The notes under the pieces were generated by a model. That model was not told the origin of the DNA, ran no database searches, and saw only the letters and a program-made list of their open reading frames with translations. From Gemmatimonadaceae bacterium (GTDB lineage: Bacteria > Gemmatimonadota > Gemmatimonadetes > Gemmatimonadales > Gemmatimonadaceae), in the NCBI GenBank assembly GCA_036003045.1, contig DASYSS010000101.1, forward strand, positions 16,964 to 80,963: a stretch of DNA of 64,000 nt, written 5' to 3'. The translations under genes and the position numbers were made by a program. Each line of letters opens with the position of its first letter. Positions within the stretch are counted from its first letter, which is position 1. Shown here one piece after another: positions 7,507 to 15,777 of this stretch.

Positions 7507-9600
7507 ATGAAACGAGTCAGCCTGTTCGGTGCGGCGCTGCTGTGTGCGGCGAGCGCATCGGCATTCGCGCAGCAAAAGGACACGCGCGGCAAGGTCACGC
7601 TCCCGATGCCGCCGGCGCGAACGCCGGCGGTCGCCGATGCCGCGCAGAAGGGCGATGCCGCGGCGGTAAAGAAGCTCATCGCGCAGGGCGCCGACGTGAA
7701 CGTGCCCGAAGGCGATGGCATGACGGCGCTGCACTGGGCGGCGGAGCACGGCGACTCGGCGATAACGACGATGCTGCTTCGCGCTCACGCCGACGTCAAA
7801 GCCGCGACGCGCATCGGCTCGTATACGCCGCTCGAGCTCGCGAGCCGCAGCGGCTCGGCGGCCGTGGTGAAGGCCCTTCTTGCCGCCGGCGCCGATCCGA
7901 ATCGCCCCGACGCAAGCGGCGCGACCGCCGTGCACCTCGCGGCGGCGGCCGGGAATGCGGACGCAGTGTCCGCGCTCCTCGAAAAAGGCGGAAACCCGAA
8001 CGCGCGCGAGAAAGAGTGGGGACAGACGCCGCTCTTCTTCGCCGCTGAGAATAATCGCGCAGCCGCGATCAAGGTGTTGCTCGCGAAGGGCGCCGATCCC
8101 GCGGCGCGGTCGAACGTGATGAATCTTCAGGAAGACGCGGCGCGCGATCAGGCCGGTACGAAGAAGCGCAACGAGGTCCTCATCGCGTTCATGCCGCAGG
8201 CACGAAAGGATTCGGTCGCAGCGGCGGCCAAGGCCCAGGCTCACGCGGACTCGATCGCCGCCGCCGAAGCCGGTCCGAACGCCGCGCAGTTTGCGCGGCG
8301 CGGCGGTGGCGGCGGCGGCGGCGGTGGTCGAGGCGGCCCGCAGCCAAAGGGTCCGTTTACGATGGAACAGGTTCAGGCCGCGATCGACTCCGGTCGCGTC
8401 GTCGAAGCCATGCGCCCCGCGTCGAACGCGCAGGTGACTGAAGAAGTCGACACGCTCAACGGCGGCGTCGCGGGCTACAACGGAACGGTGGGCGGCGTCG
8501 GCGGCTTCACGGCGCTGCATCACGCGGCTCGCCAAGGGAACGTCGAAGCCGCGCGCGCGCTGCTCGACGGCGGCGCGGACATCAATGACACGAGCCGCGT
8601 CGATCACACGACGCCGCTCCTCATCGCGACGATCAACGGGCAGTTCGACGTCGCGATGCTCCTCGTCCAGCGTGGCGCGAATCCGAACATCGCCAGCAAC
8701 GTCGGCATGACGCCGCTCTACGCGACGCTCAATACGCAGTGGGCGCCGAAGTCGCGCTATCCACAGCCGCAGGCGATCCAGAACCAGAAGACTCCCTACC
8801 TCGAGCTGATGAAAGCGCTGCTCGACGCGAAGGCCAACGTCAACGCGAAACTCGGCACGCAGCCGTGGTATTTCGCCTACAACAACTGCGGCAACGCCAA
8901 CTGCGGGCTGGAGTATCTCGACGGTTCGACGGCGTTCTGGCGCGCGGCGTATGCGGTTGACGTTGACGCCATGAAGCTCTTGGTGAAGTACGGCGCCGAT
9001 CCGAACATTCCGGCGATCCGCGCGCCGCAGGGTGGCGGCCGTGGTGGTCGCGGCGGGCGTGGCGGCGGAGCGGGTCGTGGTGGCGCTCCTCCGGGCGACA
9101 TCGCCGCGTTCGACTCGGCGACGCGCGCCGCGCAATTCGCCGGCGGTCGTGGCGGCGGCGGCGGCCGCGGTGCCCAGCCGATTCTCGACCCGGCAATCGA
9201 TTCCGCGGCGAAGGCGGCGCCGGTCGGCCTCGGCGTCTATCCAATCGACGCGGTGGCGGGCGAAGGCTACGGCAACGGCTTCGCTGGTAACTCTCACCGC
9301 CACGCGCCAGATGGCTGGATGCCGGCGATGCGGTACCTCGTCGAAGAGTTGCACGCCGACGTCAACCAGCGCGACGCGCGCGGCATGACGCCCCTGCACC
9401 AGGCGGCCGCCCGCGGCGACAACGAGATGATCCTGTACCTCGTCGCGCACGGCGCCGATCCACGAGCCGTGTCACGAGACGGACATACGACGGTGGACAT
9501 GGCGAACGGGCCGGTGCAGCGACTACGTCCCTTGCCCGAGACGATCGCGCTGCTCGAGAAGCTCGGCGCGAAGAACCAGCACCATTGCGTGTCCTGCTGA
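7507..9600 (+). CDS. Exported ankyrin-repeat protein with RGG linkers
   Basis: A 697-residue protein starting 12 bases after the DUF1552 gene, with AGGAGG as ribosome site. A Sec signal peptide ends near AFAQQ. Two ankyrin blocks follow: residues of about 40-210 (repeats such as GMTALHWAAEHGDSAITTMLL) and 330-690 (GFTALHHAARQGNVEAARALL, GMTPLHQAAARGDNEMILYL). They are split by low-complexity glycine/arginine linkers (RRGGGGGGGGGRGG near 262; GGGRGGRGGRGG near 507). Ankyrin arrays bind proteins, so this is a likely periplasmic scaffold or inhibitor for the two upstream proteins; that role is inference from the conserved gene order. Confidence 0.92.
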   Translation: MKRVSLFGAALLCAASASAFAQQKDTRGKVTLPMPPARTPAVADAAQKGDAAAVKKLIAQGADVNVPEGDGMTALHWAAEHGDSAITTMLLRAHADVKAATRIGSYTPLELASRSGSAAVVKALLAAGADPNRPDASGATAVHLAAAAGNADAVSALLEKGGNPNAREKEWGQTPLFFAAENNRAAAIKVLLAKGADPAARSNVMNLQEDAARDQAGTKKRNEVLIAFMPQARKDSVAAAAKAQAHADSIAAAEAGPNAAQFARRGGGGGGGGGRGGPQPKGPFTMEQVQAAIDSGRVVEAMRPASNAQVTEEVDTLNGGVAGYNGTVGGVGGFTALHHAARQGNVEAARALLDGGADINDTSRVDHTTPLLIATINGQFDVAMLLVQRGANPNIASNVGMTPLYATLNTQWAPKSRYPQPQAIQNQKTPYLELMKALLDAKANVNAKLGTQPWYFAYNNCGNANCGLEYLDGSTAFWRAAYAVDVDAMKLLVKYGADPNIPAIRAPQGGGRGGRGGRGGGAGRGGAPPGDIAAFDSATRAAQFAGGRGGGGGRGAQPILDPAIDSAAKAAPVGLGVYPIDAVAGEGYGNGFAGNSHRHAPDGWMPAMRYLVEELHADVNQRDARGMTPLHQAAARGDNEMILYLVAHGADPRAVSRDGHTTVDMANGPVQRLRPLPETIALLEKLGAKNQHHCVSC

Positions 9601-9621
9601 CGGGCCCGCCGTAGTCCAACG

Positions 9622-9873
9622 ATGCCGATTTACGATTACGTTTGCCGCGCGTGCGGGCACGAGTTCGAGGCCCTCACGCGCGGTTCGTCTTCGAAGCAGC
9701 CGAAGTGTCCCGAGTGCCAATCGGAGGACGCCGAACGCTTGCTCTCGATGCCGCGGGTCAAGTCTGAGACGACCAAGGACCTCGCGATGCGAGCCGCGAA
9801 ACGCCGCGACGCCCAACAGGGAGCAGATCGCGTCAGGGCCCAACGGGAATACGAAGCGAGTCACGACGACTGA
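9622..9873 (+). CDS. FmdB-family zinc ribbon protein
   Basis: An 83-residue protein opening MPIYDYVCRACGHEFE, the hallmark of the FmdB/CxxC_CXXC_SSSS family. Cys8, Cys11, Cys29 and Cys32 form two CxxC knuckles for one zinc; the rest is a charged, probably helical tail. FmdB was linked to regulation of formamidase operons, but the family is now considered a generic small zinc ribbon without settled role. It starts 21 bases after the ankyrin gene and may be the last gene of that operon. Confidence 0.9.
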   Translation: MPIYDYVCRACGHEFEALTRGSSSKQPKCPECQSEDAERLLSMPRVKSETTKDLAMRAAKRRDAQQGADRVRAQREYEASHDD

Positions 9874-9883
9874 GGCCGGTGGG

Positions 9884-9944
9884 CCGGTAGCCGGTAGCCG
9901 GTAGCCGGTAGCCGGTAGCCGGTAGCCGGTAGCCGGTAGCCGGT
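9884..9944. repeat. 7-bp tandem array, unit CCGGTAG, 8 full copies plus part of a ninth
   Basis: Eight perfect copies of CCGGTAG (9884-9939) and a partial ninth (CCGGT) follow 11 bases after the stop of the FmdB gene. Every unit contains a CCGG palindrome. No spacers lie between units, so this is a minisatellite and not a CRISPR array. Confidence 0.97.
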
Positions 9945-9978
9945 GGTTCATCGAGAATTCGCGGATCACTCCAAAACG

Positions 9979-10006
9979 AAGGCCCCGCTCAATGACGGGG
10001 CCTTTT
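9979..10006. terminator. Bidirectional intrinsic terminator between convergent genes
   Basis: AAGGCCCCG (9979-9987) pairs with CGGGGCCTT (9996-10004) around an 8-base loop. TTTT ends the hairpin on the plus strand and an A run precedes it, so it can stop transcription from both the FmdB operon and the EF-hand gene. Confidence 0.8.
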
Positions 10007-10051
10007 CCTGCGAAGCAAACCGATCAGCGAATGGGAGACCGGTTTCAAAAC

Positions 10052-10099
10052 CGGTCCACCGGTCCACCGGTCCACATGTCCACCCGTCCACCCGTCTAC
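10052..10099. repeat. 8-bp tandem array, consensus CGGTCCAC, six units
   Basis: Units at 10052, 10060 and 10068 are exact; those at 10076, 10084 and 10092 are degenerate (ATGTCCAC, CCGTCCAC, CCGTCTAC). The stop codon of the minus-strand EF-hand gene (10096-10098) lies inside the last unit, so the array abuts or has invaded the gene end. An inverted ACCGGTTT/AAACCGGT-like pair precedes it. Confidence 0.9.
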
Positions 10100-11115
10100 G
10101 GCTTCTTCTCCCCCGCGACGAGCATCTTCACGTGGTCCTGCGCCAGCTGTAGGCCACCTTCCTCGGGCGTCACGCGCCCGTCGCCGTTTGCGTCGAATCC
10201 GGCCATCAACTGCTCCGACATTGACGCCATTCGGCTGACCAGCGCGGCCGCGTCGGCGGGCGACGTCGCCGCCTGAACCTGCTTCGCGATCGCGATGACA
10301 GAATCCGCGCGCATCGCGCTGTTCTTCGCCGCCTGCGCGATATGCGCCGCGTGCGTCTGCACGTTCTGCGAGGCACCCGGCGCCTTCGCCGCAAGCTCGA
10401 TGTGGGTCGCCGCGCCGATCGCCGCCTTCTTCATTCCGTAGCCGAGTCCGGGGCCCGTCGGCACGATCGTCGGGTCGAGCGCGTTGAGAACGTGCCCGGC
10501 GTGGAGCTTCATCGCGTCGAGGTTGTTCGGCTGCCGGCCGGCCAGACCCGCGTGCTGAATCGCGACCTTGGCCTCGTTGATCGCGACCGTGAGCAGCCCA
10601 TCGCCGTTGGGCGTGTCGTTGAACGCGTTGACCACGTGGCCGATGTGCGTGCCAACGGCCCCTGGTGGGAGATCCGCGGGGGGAATGACGTTTACGTGCG
10701 GTGGTGGCGGTGGAAGAAGGCCGGGAGTCGGCACGCCGCTGATCTCCGCCACCATCGCGTCGAAATCCTTTCGCAGCGCGGGGTCGACGCTCACGAGATA
10801 GATCTTGTGCTCGTAATCCCCCTCGGTCATCCCGTTGTGGTGCAGGATCTCGGCGATCTGGCTCCTCAGGCTGTCACGAAGCTCCGCCTGGGACTCGGGC
10901 TTCGTGTTCCTGATCGAAGCGAGCCGAACCGCGCTCGAGTCGCGCGCGACGCCGATCGCGACGTGCGTCTTGGCGAACGTCATCAGATCCTCGTGACTCA
11001 TCGCCTTCGCGGCGGCCGCCGGCGCGGGACTTCCCGCGGGCGTCTGCGCGACGATTGGCGATGCGGCCGCGAGCACGACCACAGCAGCACTGGCAACGAT
11101 GGGCGAACGACGCAC
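10096..11115 (-). CDS. Exported EF-hand domain protein, hypothetical
   Basis: A 339-residue protein. I start it at the GTG at 11115: it has GGGGGA five to six bases upstream and places RRSPIVASAAVVVLAAA at the N-terminus as a signal peptide ending near IVAQ. A longer frame to 11316 would run into the repeat at 11236 and the neighbouring gene. The mature protein is alanine- and histidine-rich helical, with a proline stretch (LLPPPPPHV) near the centre and one C-terminal calcium-binding EF loop, DANGDGRVTPEE. The region after the signal resembles DUF4168-like helical domains, but weakly. Function unknown. Confidence 0.75.
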   Translation of the reverse strand: MRRSPIVASAAVVVLAAASPIVAQTPAGSPAPAAAAKAMSHEDLMTFAKTHVAIGVARDSSAVRLASIRNTKPESQAELRDSLRSQIAEILHHNGMTEGDYEHKIYLVSVDPALRKDFDAMVAEISGVPTPGLLPPPPPHVNVIPPADLPPGAVGTHIGHVVNAFNDTPNGDGLLTVAINEAKVAIQHAGLAGRQPNNLDAMKLHAGHVLNALDPTIVPTGPGLGYGMKKAAIGAATHIELAAKAPGASQNVQTHAAHIAQAAKNSAMRADSVIAIAKQVQAATSPADAAALVSRMASMSEQLMAGFDANGDGRVTPEEGGLQLAQDHVKMLVAGEKKP

Positions 11116-11235
11116 GGTTTCCCCCGCGGATCCCGACAAGGTGGTGAAGCGAATCAGGCGACCGATCACTCCAGCCTGATATTCGAGAAACGCACTCCCC
11201 GGGTCAATCCGCTGGAACGGTGGGGAGACGGAGGG

Positions 11236-11259
11236 CTGGTGGGCCGGTGGGCCGGTCTG
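11236..11259. repeat. Short 8-bp repeat, three units around CCGGTGGG
   Basis: CTGGTGGG, CCGGTGGG and CCGGTCTG follow one another in the 176-base gap between the LOG gene and the EF-hand gene. It shares period and CCGG core with the longer arrays nearby. Confidence 0.7.
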
Positions 11260-11291
11260 CAGAGTGAGAGTTGGCCCGCCTCGATTGAATC

Positions 11292-11882
11292 TCAGGGCGC
11301 CACGGCGGGCAGCCACTTCACCTCGCTGGGCATTGGCGCGGCGGCGAGGCGGTCGAGCAGCCGCTCCCCCTCATCATCGACAATGAGCCGGTCGCGCTGA
11401 ACGGCGCTCACGAACCCCTCGGCCACCGCGCGATCCGCCATCTCCAGGATCGGGTCGTAGTAGCCCGCGACGTTGAGCACGCCAAGGGGCTTGCGATGGA
11501 AGCCGAGCTGCGCCCAGGTGACCACCTCGCAGAACTCGTCCCAACTTCCGAACCCGCCCGGCAGCATGACGAACGCGTCGGCGAGATCCGCCATGCGCTG
11601 CTTGCGCTCGTGCATCGTCTCGACGACGTGAAGCGTCGTGAGCCCGCGATGGGCGATCTCGCGCTCGGCGAGTGCGCGTGGAATGACTCCGATGGCGCGT
11701 CCGCCGGCGCCGAGCGTTGCGTCGGCGAGCACACCCATGAGGCCGACGCATCCGCCGCCGAAAACGAGGGTGATCTCGCGCGCCGCGAGCGCCTCACCGA
11801 AGCGACGGGCGGATTCCGCATAGAGCGGGCGAGCGCCAATGCTGGAGGCGCAGAAGACGCAGATGGATTCGAGTTTGCTCAT
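11292..11882 (-). CDS. LOG family protein (cytokinin riboside 5'-monophosphate phosphoribohydrolase-like)
   Basis: A 196-residue Rossmann-fold protein of the TIGR00730/LOG family, whose members cleave the N-glycosidic bond of nucleotide monophosphates and were formerly misnamed lysine decarboxylases. It opens ICVFCASSIG, has VFGGGCVGLMG, GVIPRAL and MHERKQRM, and the signature loop PGGFGSWDEF. The usual Thr of PGGxGTxxE is Ser here and Trp precedes the acidic residue. The catalytic Arg/Glu pair (ERK in MHERKQ and E in WDEF) appears intact. The initiator is directly abutted by an 88-base repeat and I see no Shine-Dalgarno. Confidence 0.88.
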   Translation of the reverse strand: MSKLESICVFCASSIGARPLYAESARRFGEALAAREITLVFGGGCVGLMGVLADATLGAGGRAIGVIPRALAEREIAHRGLTTLHVVETMHERKQRMADLADAFVMLPGGFGSWDEFCEVVTWAQLGFHRKPLGVLNVAGYYDPILEMADRAVAEGFVSAVQRDRLIVDDEGERLLDRLAAAPMPSEVKWLPAVAP

Positions 11883-11890
11883 TTTTCGGG

Positions 11891-11978
11891 AAACCGGGAA
11901 ACCGGGAAACCGGGAAACCGGGATACCGGGATACCGAGATACCGAGATACCGAGCTACCGAGATACCGAGCTACCGGA
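11891..11978. repeat. 8-bp tandem array, eleven units (AAACCGGG to ATACCGAG)
   Basis: Four exact AAACCGGG units are followed by ATACCGGG, three ATACCGAG, CTACCGAG, ATACCGAG and CTACCGGA, an unbroken period of 8 from 11891 to 11978. The gradient of variants along the array is typical of slippage with mutation. Its near end is 8 bases from the start codon of the minus-strand LOG gene, in the place where the ribosome site should be. A looser CGGT-rich stretch continues to about 12050. Apart from this array, and up to the riboswitch at 12106, I see no gene. Confidence 0.97.
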
Positions 11979-12105
11979 ACAGAGGAACGGCCGTCGGATC
12001 GAAACGGAAAACGCGGTTCCGGTTACGCGGTGCCCGGTGACCCGGTTCCCCGACCTTGCGCTCCGCCACCATCACCCACTACCGTCCCCAACACAACCGA
12101 ATCGC

Positions 12106-12286
12106 GTGAACGGGGTCAAGTTGTAGGAAGCCGGTGCGATTCCGGCGCGGCCCCGCCACTGTAAGAGACTTCGCGAGCATTTCGACTTCGCTCGCAAAAA
12201 AAGGTCTGCTCATTCGTCCACTGGCGCGCTCGCGCGCTGGGAAGGCGAGCCAGACTGTCTCGAGCCAGGAGACCGTCCCCGTTCAC
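12106..12286 (+). promoter_or_regulatory. Cobalamin (B12) riboswitch
   Basis: A class-I-like adenosylcobalamin aptamer. The conserved core GCCGGTGCGATTCCGGCGCG and the following CCCCGCCACTGTAA are at about 12130-12163, and the B12 box GCCAGGAGACC at 12264-12274. The ends close with a perfect 10-bp P1 helix: GTGAACGGGG (12106-12115) with CCCCGTTCAC (12277-12286). It lies 112 bases upstream of a TonB-dependent receptor, the usual target, so B12 should repress that operon. The P1 match makes the call firm. Confidence 0.95.
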
Positions 12287-12362
12287 TCCCGCACAGAACC
12301 CCCTCGAGGGAGGGGCGCGGGGTCGAACGAAAGACTGCCGACTCCTGGCGCCTTCCCTTCGC

Positions 12363-12394
12363 CCCGTCCCGCTCCTCGACCGAGCCAGGACGGG
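12363..12394 (+). promoter_or_regulatory. Putative ribosome-site sequestering hairpin of the B12 riboswitch
   Basis: CCCGTCC (12363-12369) can pair with GGACGGG (12388-12394). The right arm contains most of AGGA, the only Shine-Dalgarno candidate for the ATG at 12399. There is no T run, so control by translation is more likely than by termination. The competing helix is not obvious by eye. Confidence 0.4.
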
Positions 12395-12398
12395 TTTC

Positions 12399-14624
12399 AT
12401 GTTTTTGGACGCAGCAGTGAACGGCCTTCCTCGTCGCGCGACTCGATCGCTCGTCATCGCGGCGTTCACCATGGCGTCCTTCATCTCGGCGCGCGGCGTG
12501 TTCGCGCAGGTGCCGGGAGAGCTGCGCGGACGTGTGACTGACGCGGCCACGGGACGCGCCATCGCCGGCGCGCGCATCGAGATCGCGGACCGGGTCGACC
12601 CGGTCCGCTCCGATGCTGACGGATCGTTCGTCGTGCGCGGTCTCGCTCCGCAGATGTACACGATCTCGGTACGCGCCGTCGGCTACGCGGCCGGTAAACG
12701 CGACGTCTCCGTCGAGAACGGGCGCGTCGCGCGGTTTGACGCCGCCCTCGAGCCGTTGCCGACACGGTTGCCGACCGTCGTGAGCTCGGCGTCTCAAGCG
12801 TCGGCCGAACGCGAGACGGCCGCTTTCGATCGCTCCGCGATCGAGTCATCGGGCAAGCATGACGTGGGCGAATTGTTGACGGCGGTGCCCGGCGTCGTCG
12901 TGACACGTAGCGGCGGCCCGGGACAGCCCAGCCAAGCCTCCATACGGGGGTCGAGCGCGGCCGAGGTGTTGGTCGTGCTCGACGGCGTGATCTTGAACTC
13001 GCCGCTCACCGGCGCTGCGGATCTGTCGCAGCTGCCGCTCGCAACGATCGAACGAGTGACCGTCTGGGAGGGTGCGCAGTCGGCGCGCTACGGTGGCCGT
13101 GCGCTCGGCGGAGTGATCGTGATCGAGACGCGCCGGGCTGTGCGCGAGGCATCGCTCTCGCTCGACGCCGGCGCGTGGGGAGAACGCGCGGTAAGCGGCT
13201 CGATCGGCCATTCGTCCGAGTCAGGGTCAGGACTGCGCGCGTCGCTCTCGGCCGAACATCGGACAGCGCGCGGCGACTTCTCGTACGACGTGCCGGCGGT
13301 TCGCGGCGGCGGTACGGCGACGCGCACCAACTCCGACGCCACCTCGACCAACGTGCTCGGCGTCGCCGCCATCGACGGATCAGCGGGAACAGCACGCGCC
13401 CGAGTCGACTGGCGTGCGACGGACCGAGGGTTGGCGGGAAGCATCGTGCAACCGTCGCTCACCGGCCGAGACGACGAGCACCACGCGTCAGGCGGGCTCG
13501 ATCTTTCCTCCGTTCGCGGACCGCTCGCGTTCGACGGATCGGCGAGCGTCACGCGCGACCGCGCGCATTTTGCCGATCCGGCGCCGCCGTTCGGCTCATC
13601 GTACGACGACGTCCTCGACGCCACCGAAGCGCGCGCCGCGGCGTCGGTGACTGGAACGGGCTCCCCGGGCGGTAACACGCCCATGACCTTCACGCTCGGC
13701 GGGGACGCCCGGCATCTCGGCGTGAGCGCCACGTCGTTGGCTGAGAATGCGCCGCGGTCGCAGCGGATCGTCGGCGCGTACGCGAATGTCCGCGCGGCAC
13801 GCGATCTCGGCGGCGTCGCGGTGTCCGCGATGCTCTCCAATCGCGTCGACGACGATGACCTTCTCGCGTCGACGATGTCGTCGCCCCGCGCGTCGATGCA
13901 ACTCGCCCGCGGCGTCGCCTCTCTCTCGGCGTCGGTCGGAAACGGCTATTCGCCGCCCTCGCTCGCTGACCAGTTCTTCCACGAGGGCGTTCTCGTGAAG
14001 GCGAATCCGTCGCTCGCGCCGGAGCGCACGCGAGGAGAGACCGAGCTGCGTGCGGCATTGGGGGACGTCACGCTCGGCGCCGCCGCGGTAAGCGGCGATG
14101 CGGCGGTGTACCGCGCCGACGTGAACGGAATGATTCTCTGGTCGCCCGACTTTCGGTTCGTTTGGAGTCCCGCGAACGTCGACGTTCGCCGCTCCGGTTG
14201 GCAGTTGGGGGCGCGGCTTGCCGTGCCGTCAATTTCTGGATTCAACGTCCTCGGGAACGTCGACCACACCGACGTCGCGTACACGGGCGGCGCCCGAACG
14301 GGTCAGGTGATCTACCGGCCGCGCGTGACGGCGCGGATCGCCGAATCGATCGCGCGTCCATTCGCGCGCGTCGACGTCGAGACGCGTTATGTCGGCGAAC
14401 GGCGAACCGTCGCGGGAACGGATCTCAACGCTCTCGATCCATATTGGCTCACCGACGTGCGCATCGCCGTGCCGATCGCGCGCGCGGCGTGGCACGTCGA
14501 GGCAGCCGTCGGGGTCGAGAACGTGTTCGACCGGTCGGCTTCGATGCTCGTCGACTACCCGTTCGGCGGTCGGCGCTGGACGGTCTCGCTGCGCACGAGA
14601 CGCGGAGGCGCCGGCGGCGGATAG
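12399..14624 (+). CDS. TonB-dependent receptor, probable vitamin B12 transporter (BtuB-like)
   Basis: A 741-residue outer-membrane receptor. After a signal peptide ending near VFAQ comes a carboxypeptidase-regulatory-like beta domain (residues of about 40-110: GELRGRVTDAATGRAIAGA), then the plug (VGELLTAVPGVVVTRSGG, ASIRGSSAAEVLVVLDGVILN, GGRALGGVIVIETRR) and a long 22-strand barrel. The barrel contains the usual landmarks (NGYSPPSLADQFFHEG, NPSLAPERTRGETELR) and ends GGRRWTVSLRTRR followed by a short GAGGG tail. The cobalamin riboswitch upstream fixes the likely substrate as B12 or another corrinoid. The next gene, 61 bases downstream, is a propeller lipoprotein probably in the same transcript. 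Confidence 0.9.
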   Translation: MFLDAAVNGLPRRATRSLVIAAFTMASFISARGVFAQVPGELRGRVTDAATGRAIAGARIEIADRVDPVRSDADGSFVVRGLAPQMYTISVRAVGYAAGKRDVSVENGRVARFDAALEPLPTRLPTVVSSASQASAERETAAFDRSAIESSGKHDVGELLTAVPGVVVTRSGGPGQPSQASIRGSSAAEVLVVLDGVILNSPLTGAADLSQLPLATIERVTVWEGAQSARYGGRALGGVIVIETRRAVREASLSLDAGAWGERAVSGSIGHSSESGSGLRASLSAEHRTARGDFSYDVPAVRGGGTATRTNSDATSTNVLGVAAIDGSAGTARARVDWRATDRGLAGSIVQPSLTGRDDEHHASGGLDLSSVRGPLAFDGSASVTRDRAHFADPAPPFGSSYDDVLDATEARAAASVTGTGSPGGNTPMTFTLGGDARHLGVSATSLAENAPRSQRIVGAYANVRAARDLGGVAVSAMLSNRVDDDDLLASTMSSPRASMQLARGVASLSASVGNGYSPPSLADQFFHEGVLVKANPSLAPERTRGETELRAALGDVTLGAAAVSGDAAVYRADVNGMILWSPDFRFVWSPANVDVRRSGWQLGARLAVPSISGFNVLGNVDHTDVAYTGGARTGQVIYRPRVTARIAESIARPFARVDVETRYVGERRTVAGTDLNALDPYWLTDVRIAVPIARAAWHVEAAVGVENVFDRSASMLVDYPFGGRRWTVSLRTRRGGAGGG

Positions 14625-14685
14625 CCGGCACCGAGAGCTCGTTCACATAACTCCGACAAACGTCATTCCTTCAACACGGCGATCC

Positions 14686-15777
14686 ATGCACCGCTACAAC
14701 ATTCGTCTCGCGACCCTTGCCCTCCTCGGCTCGCTCGCGTTCACCATCAGCTGCTCGGACGACACCACCGCTCCGGTCGCTCCGGGGTTTCTCGGCGGAA
14801 CGGCGGGCGACCACGAGGTCGGCGTCGTCGTCAACTCTCTGGCGCGCAGCCTGACGCTATTTCAGCACGGGAGTCCGGGGACGCAGCAACAAGTGGCGCT
14901 CGGATCGAGCACCACGATCACTCCCACGGGCATGTCGGTGCGCGGCCGCGTTGCCGCCGTACCGCTCGGCGACGCGGCTTCGGTCGCGCTGGTCGATCTC
15001 CAGGGTGATTCGGTCAAGCGTTTCTTCACCTTCGCGTCCGGAAATGCGACCGGTTCCGCTTTTGTGGACGACACGACGGTCGTCGCGGCCAATCTCCTGA
15101 CCAACGTCGTCGGCCGCTTCACCACGGGTCAGACCGCCGCCGCGATCACGAAGACGGTGACCGTCGCGCCGCAGCCTACGGCTATCGCCGTGACTGGAGG
15201 GCGCGTATTCGTCGTGTCGTCGAATCTCGACCAGAATTTTCAGCCGATCGGCAATGGGATCGTGACGGCGATCGACCCGACGACGATGACCGTCGTGGGA
15301 ACGGCGACGATGGGCGGAACGAACTCGACCGACATCAGCGTTGGCCCCGACGGTCTGCTCTACGTGGTGAATACGGGTGATTTTTCGAGCCCGGGCAGTC
15401 TCACCGTGCTCAACGGTGGGACCATGCAGGTCGTAACAACCGTCGCGAACGTCGGCGTGGGTCCGGGAGCGGTCTACGTCGACGCTTCGGGCTTGGCGTA
15501 CATCTCCGGTTTTCTCTTCGGCACGGCCGTCTGGAGCACGACGACTCGAACATTCGTTCGGTCGCCCGACAACGCGCTTTGCGCCAAGTTGGCGAACGGC
15601 GGTTGCCGCGGCGCGTTCGCCGCGACGACGGACAGGGCGGGCAACGTGTATCAGGCGTTCTTCGGCACGGCGAGCCTTCCGGCGCAGTTGTTCGTGTACA
15701 AAGCCGGCACGTTCTCGCTTAGCGACAGCGTGGCGGTCGGAGCCGGGGCATCCGCGGCGACGATTCGCGTGTTCTAG
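14686..15777 (+). CDS. Beta-propeller lipoprotein, BtuG-like candidate corrinoid-binding protein
   Basis: A 363-residue protein beginning at the ATG at 14686. The N-terminus is a lipoprotein signal with Cys23 in FTISCSDD (lipobox -3 is Thr, not ideal). The rest is a YncE/seven-bladed propeller: repeats such as GIVTAIDPTTMTVVGTA, SVGPDGLLYVVNTG and GSLTVLNGGTMQVVTTV. In Bacteroides, BtuG is a surface propeller lipoprotein encoded beside btuB that captures B12 and caps the transporter. Same fold, lipid anchor, gene order and riboswitch control suggest the same job here. Sequence similarity to BtuG itself cannot be tested by eye; other YncE-like proteins have unrelated roles. Confidence 0.7.
   Translation: MHRYNIRLATLALLGSLAFTISCSDDTTAPVAPGFLGGTAGDHEVGVVVNSLARSLTLFQHGSPGTQQQVALGSSTTITPTGMSVRGRVAAVPLGDAASVALVDLQGDSVKRFFTFASGNATGSAFVDDTTVVAANLLTNVVGRFTTGQTAAAITKTVTVAPQPTAIAVTGGRVFVVSSNLDQNFQPIGNGIVTAIDPTTMTVVGTATMGGTNSTDISVGPDGLLYVVNTGDFSSPGSLTVLNGGTMQVVTTVANVGVGPGAVYVDASGLAYISGFLFGTAVWSTTTRTFVRSPDNALCAKLANGGCRGAFAATTDRAGNVYQAFFGTASLPAQLFVYKAGTFSLSDSVAVGAGASAATIRVF

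Noticed and set aside
3838..9450. A 1870-codon open frame on the minus strand through the triad genes
   Set aside because: It is the GC-rich shadow of three strongly supported plus-strand genes with clear domains; its translation is mostly Arg, Ala, Val and Asp without any family pattern.
9884..11978. Possible CRISPR array
   Set aside because: Units are 7-8 bases with no spacers between them and no cas genes are near.
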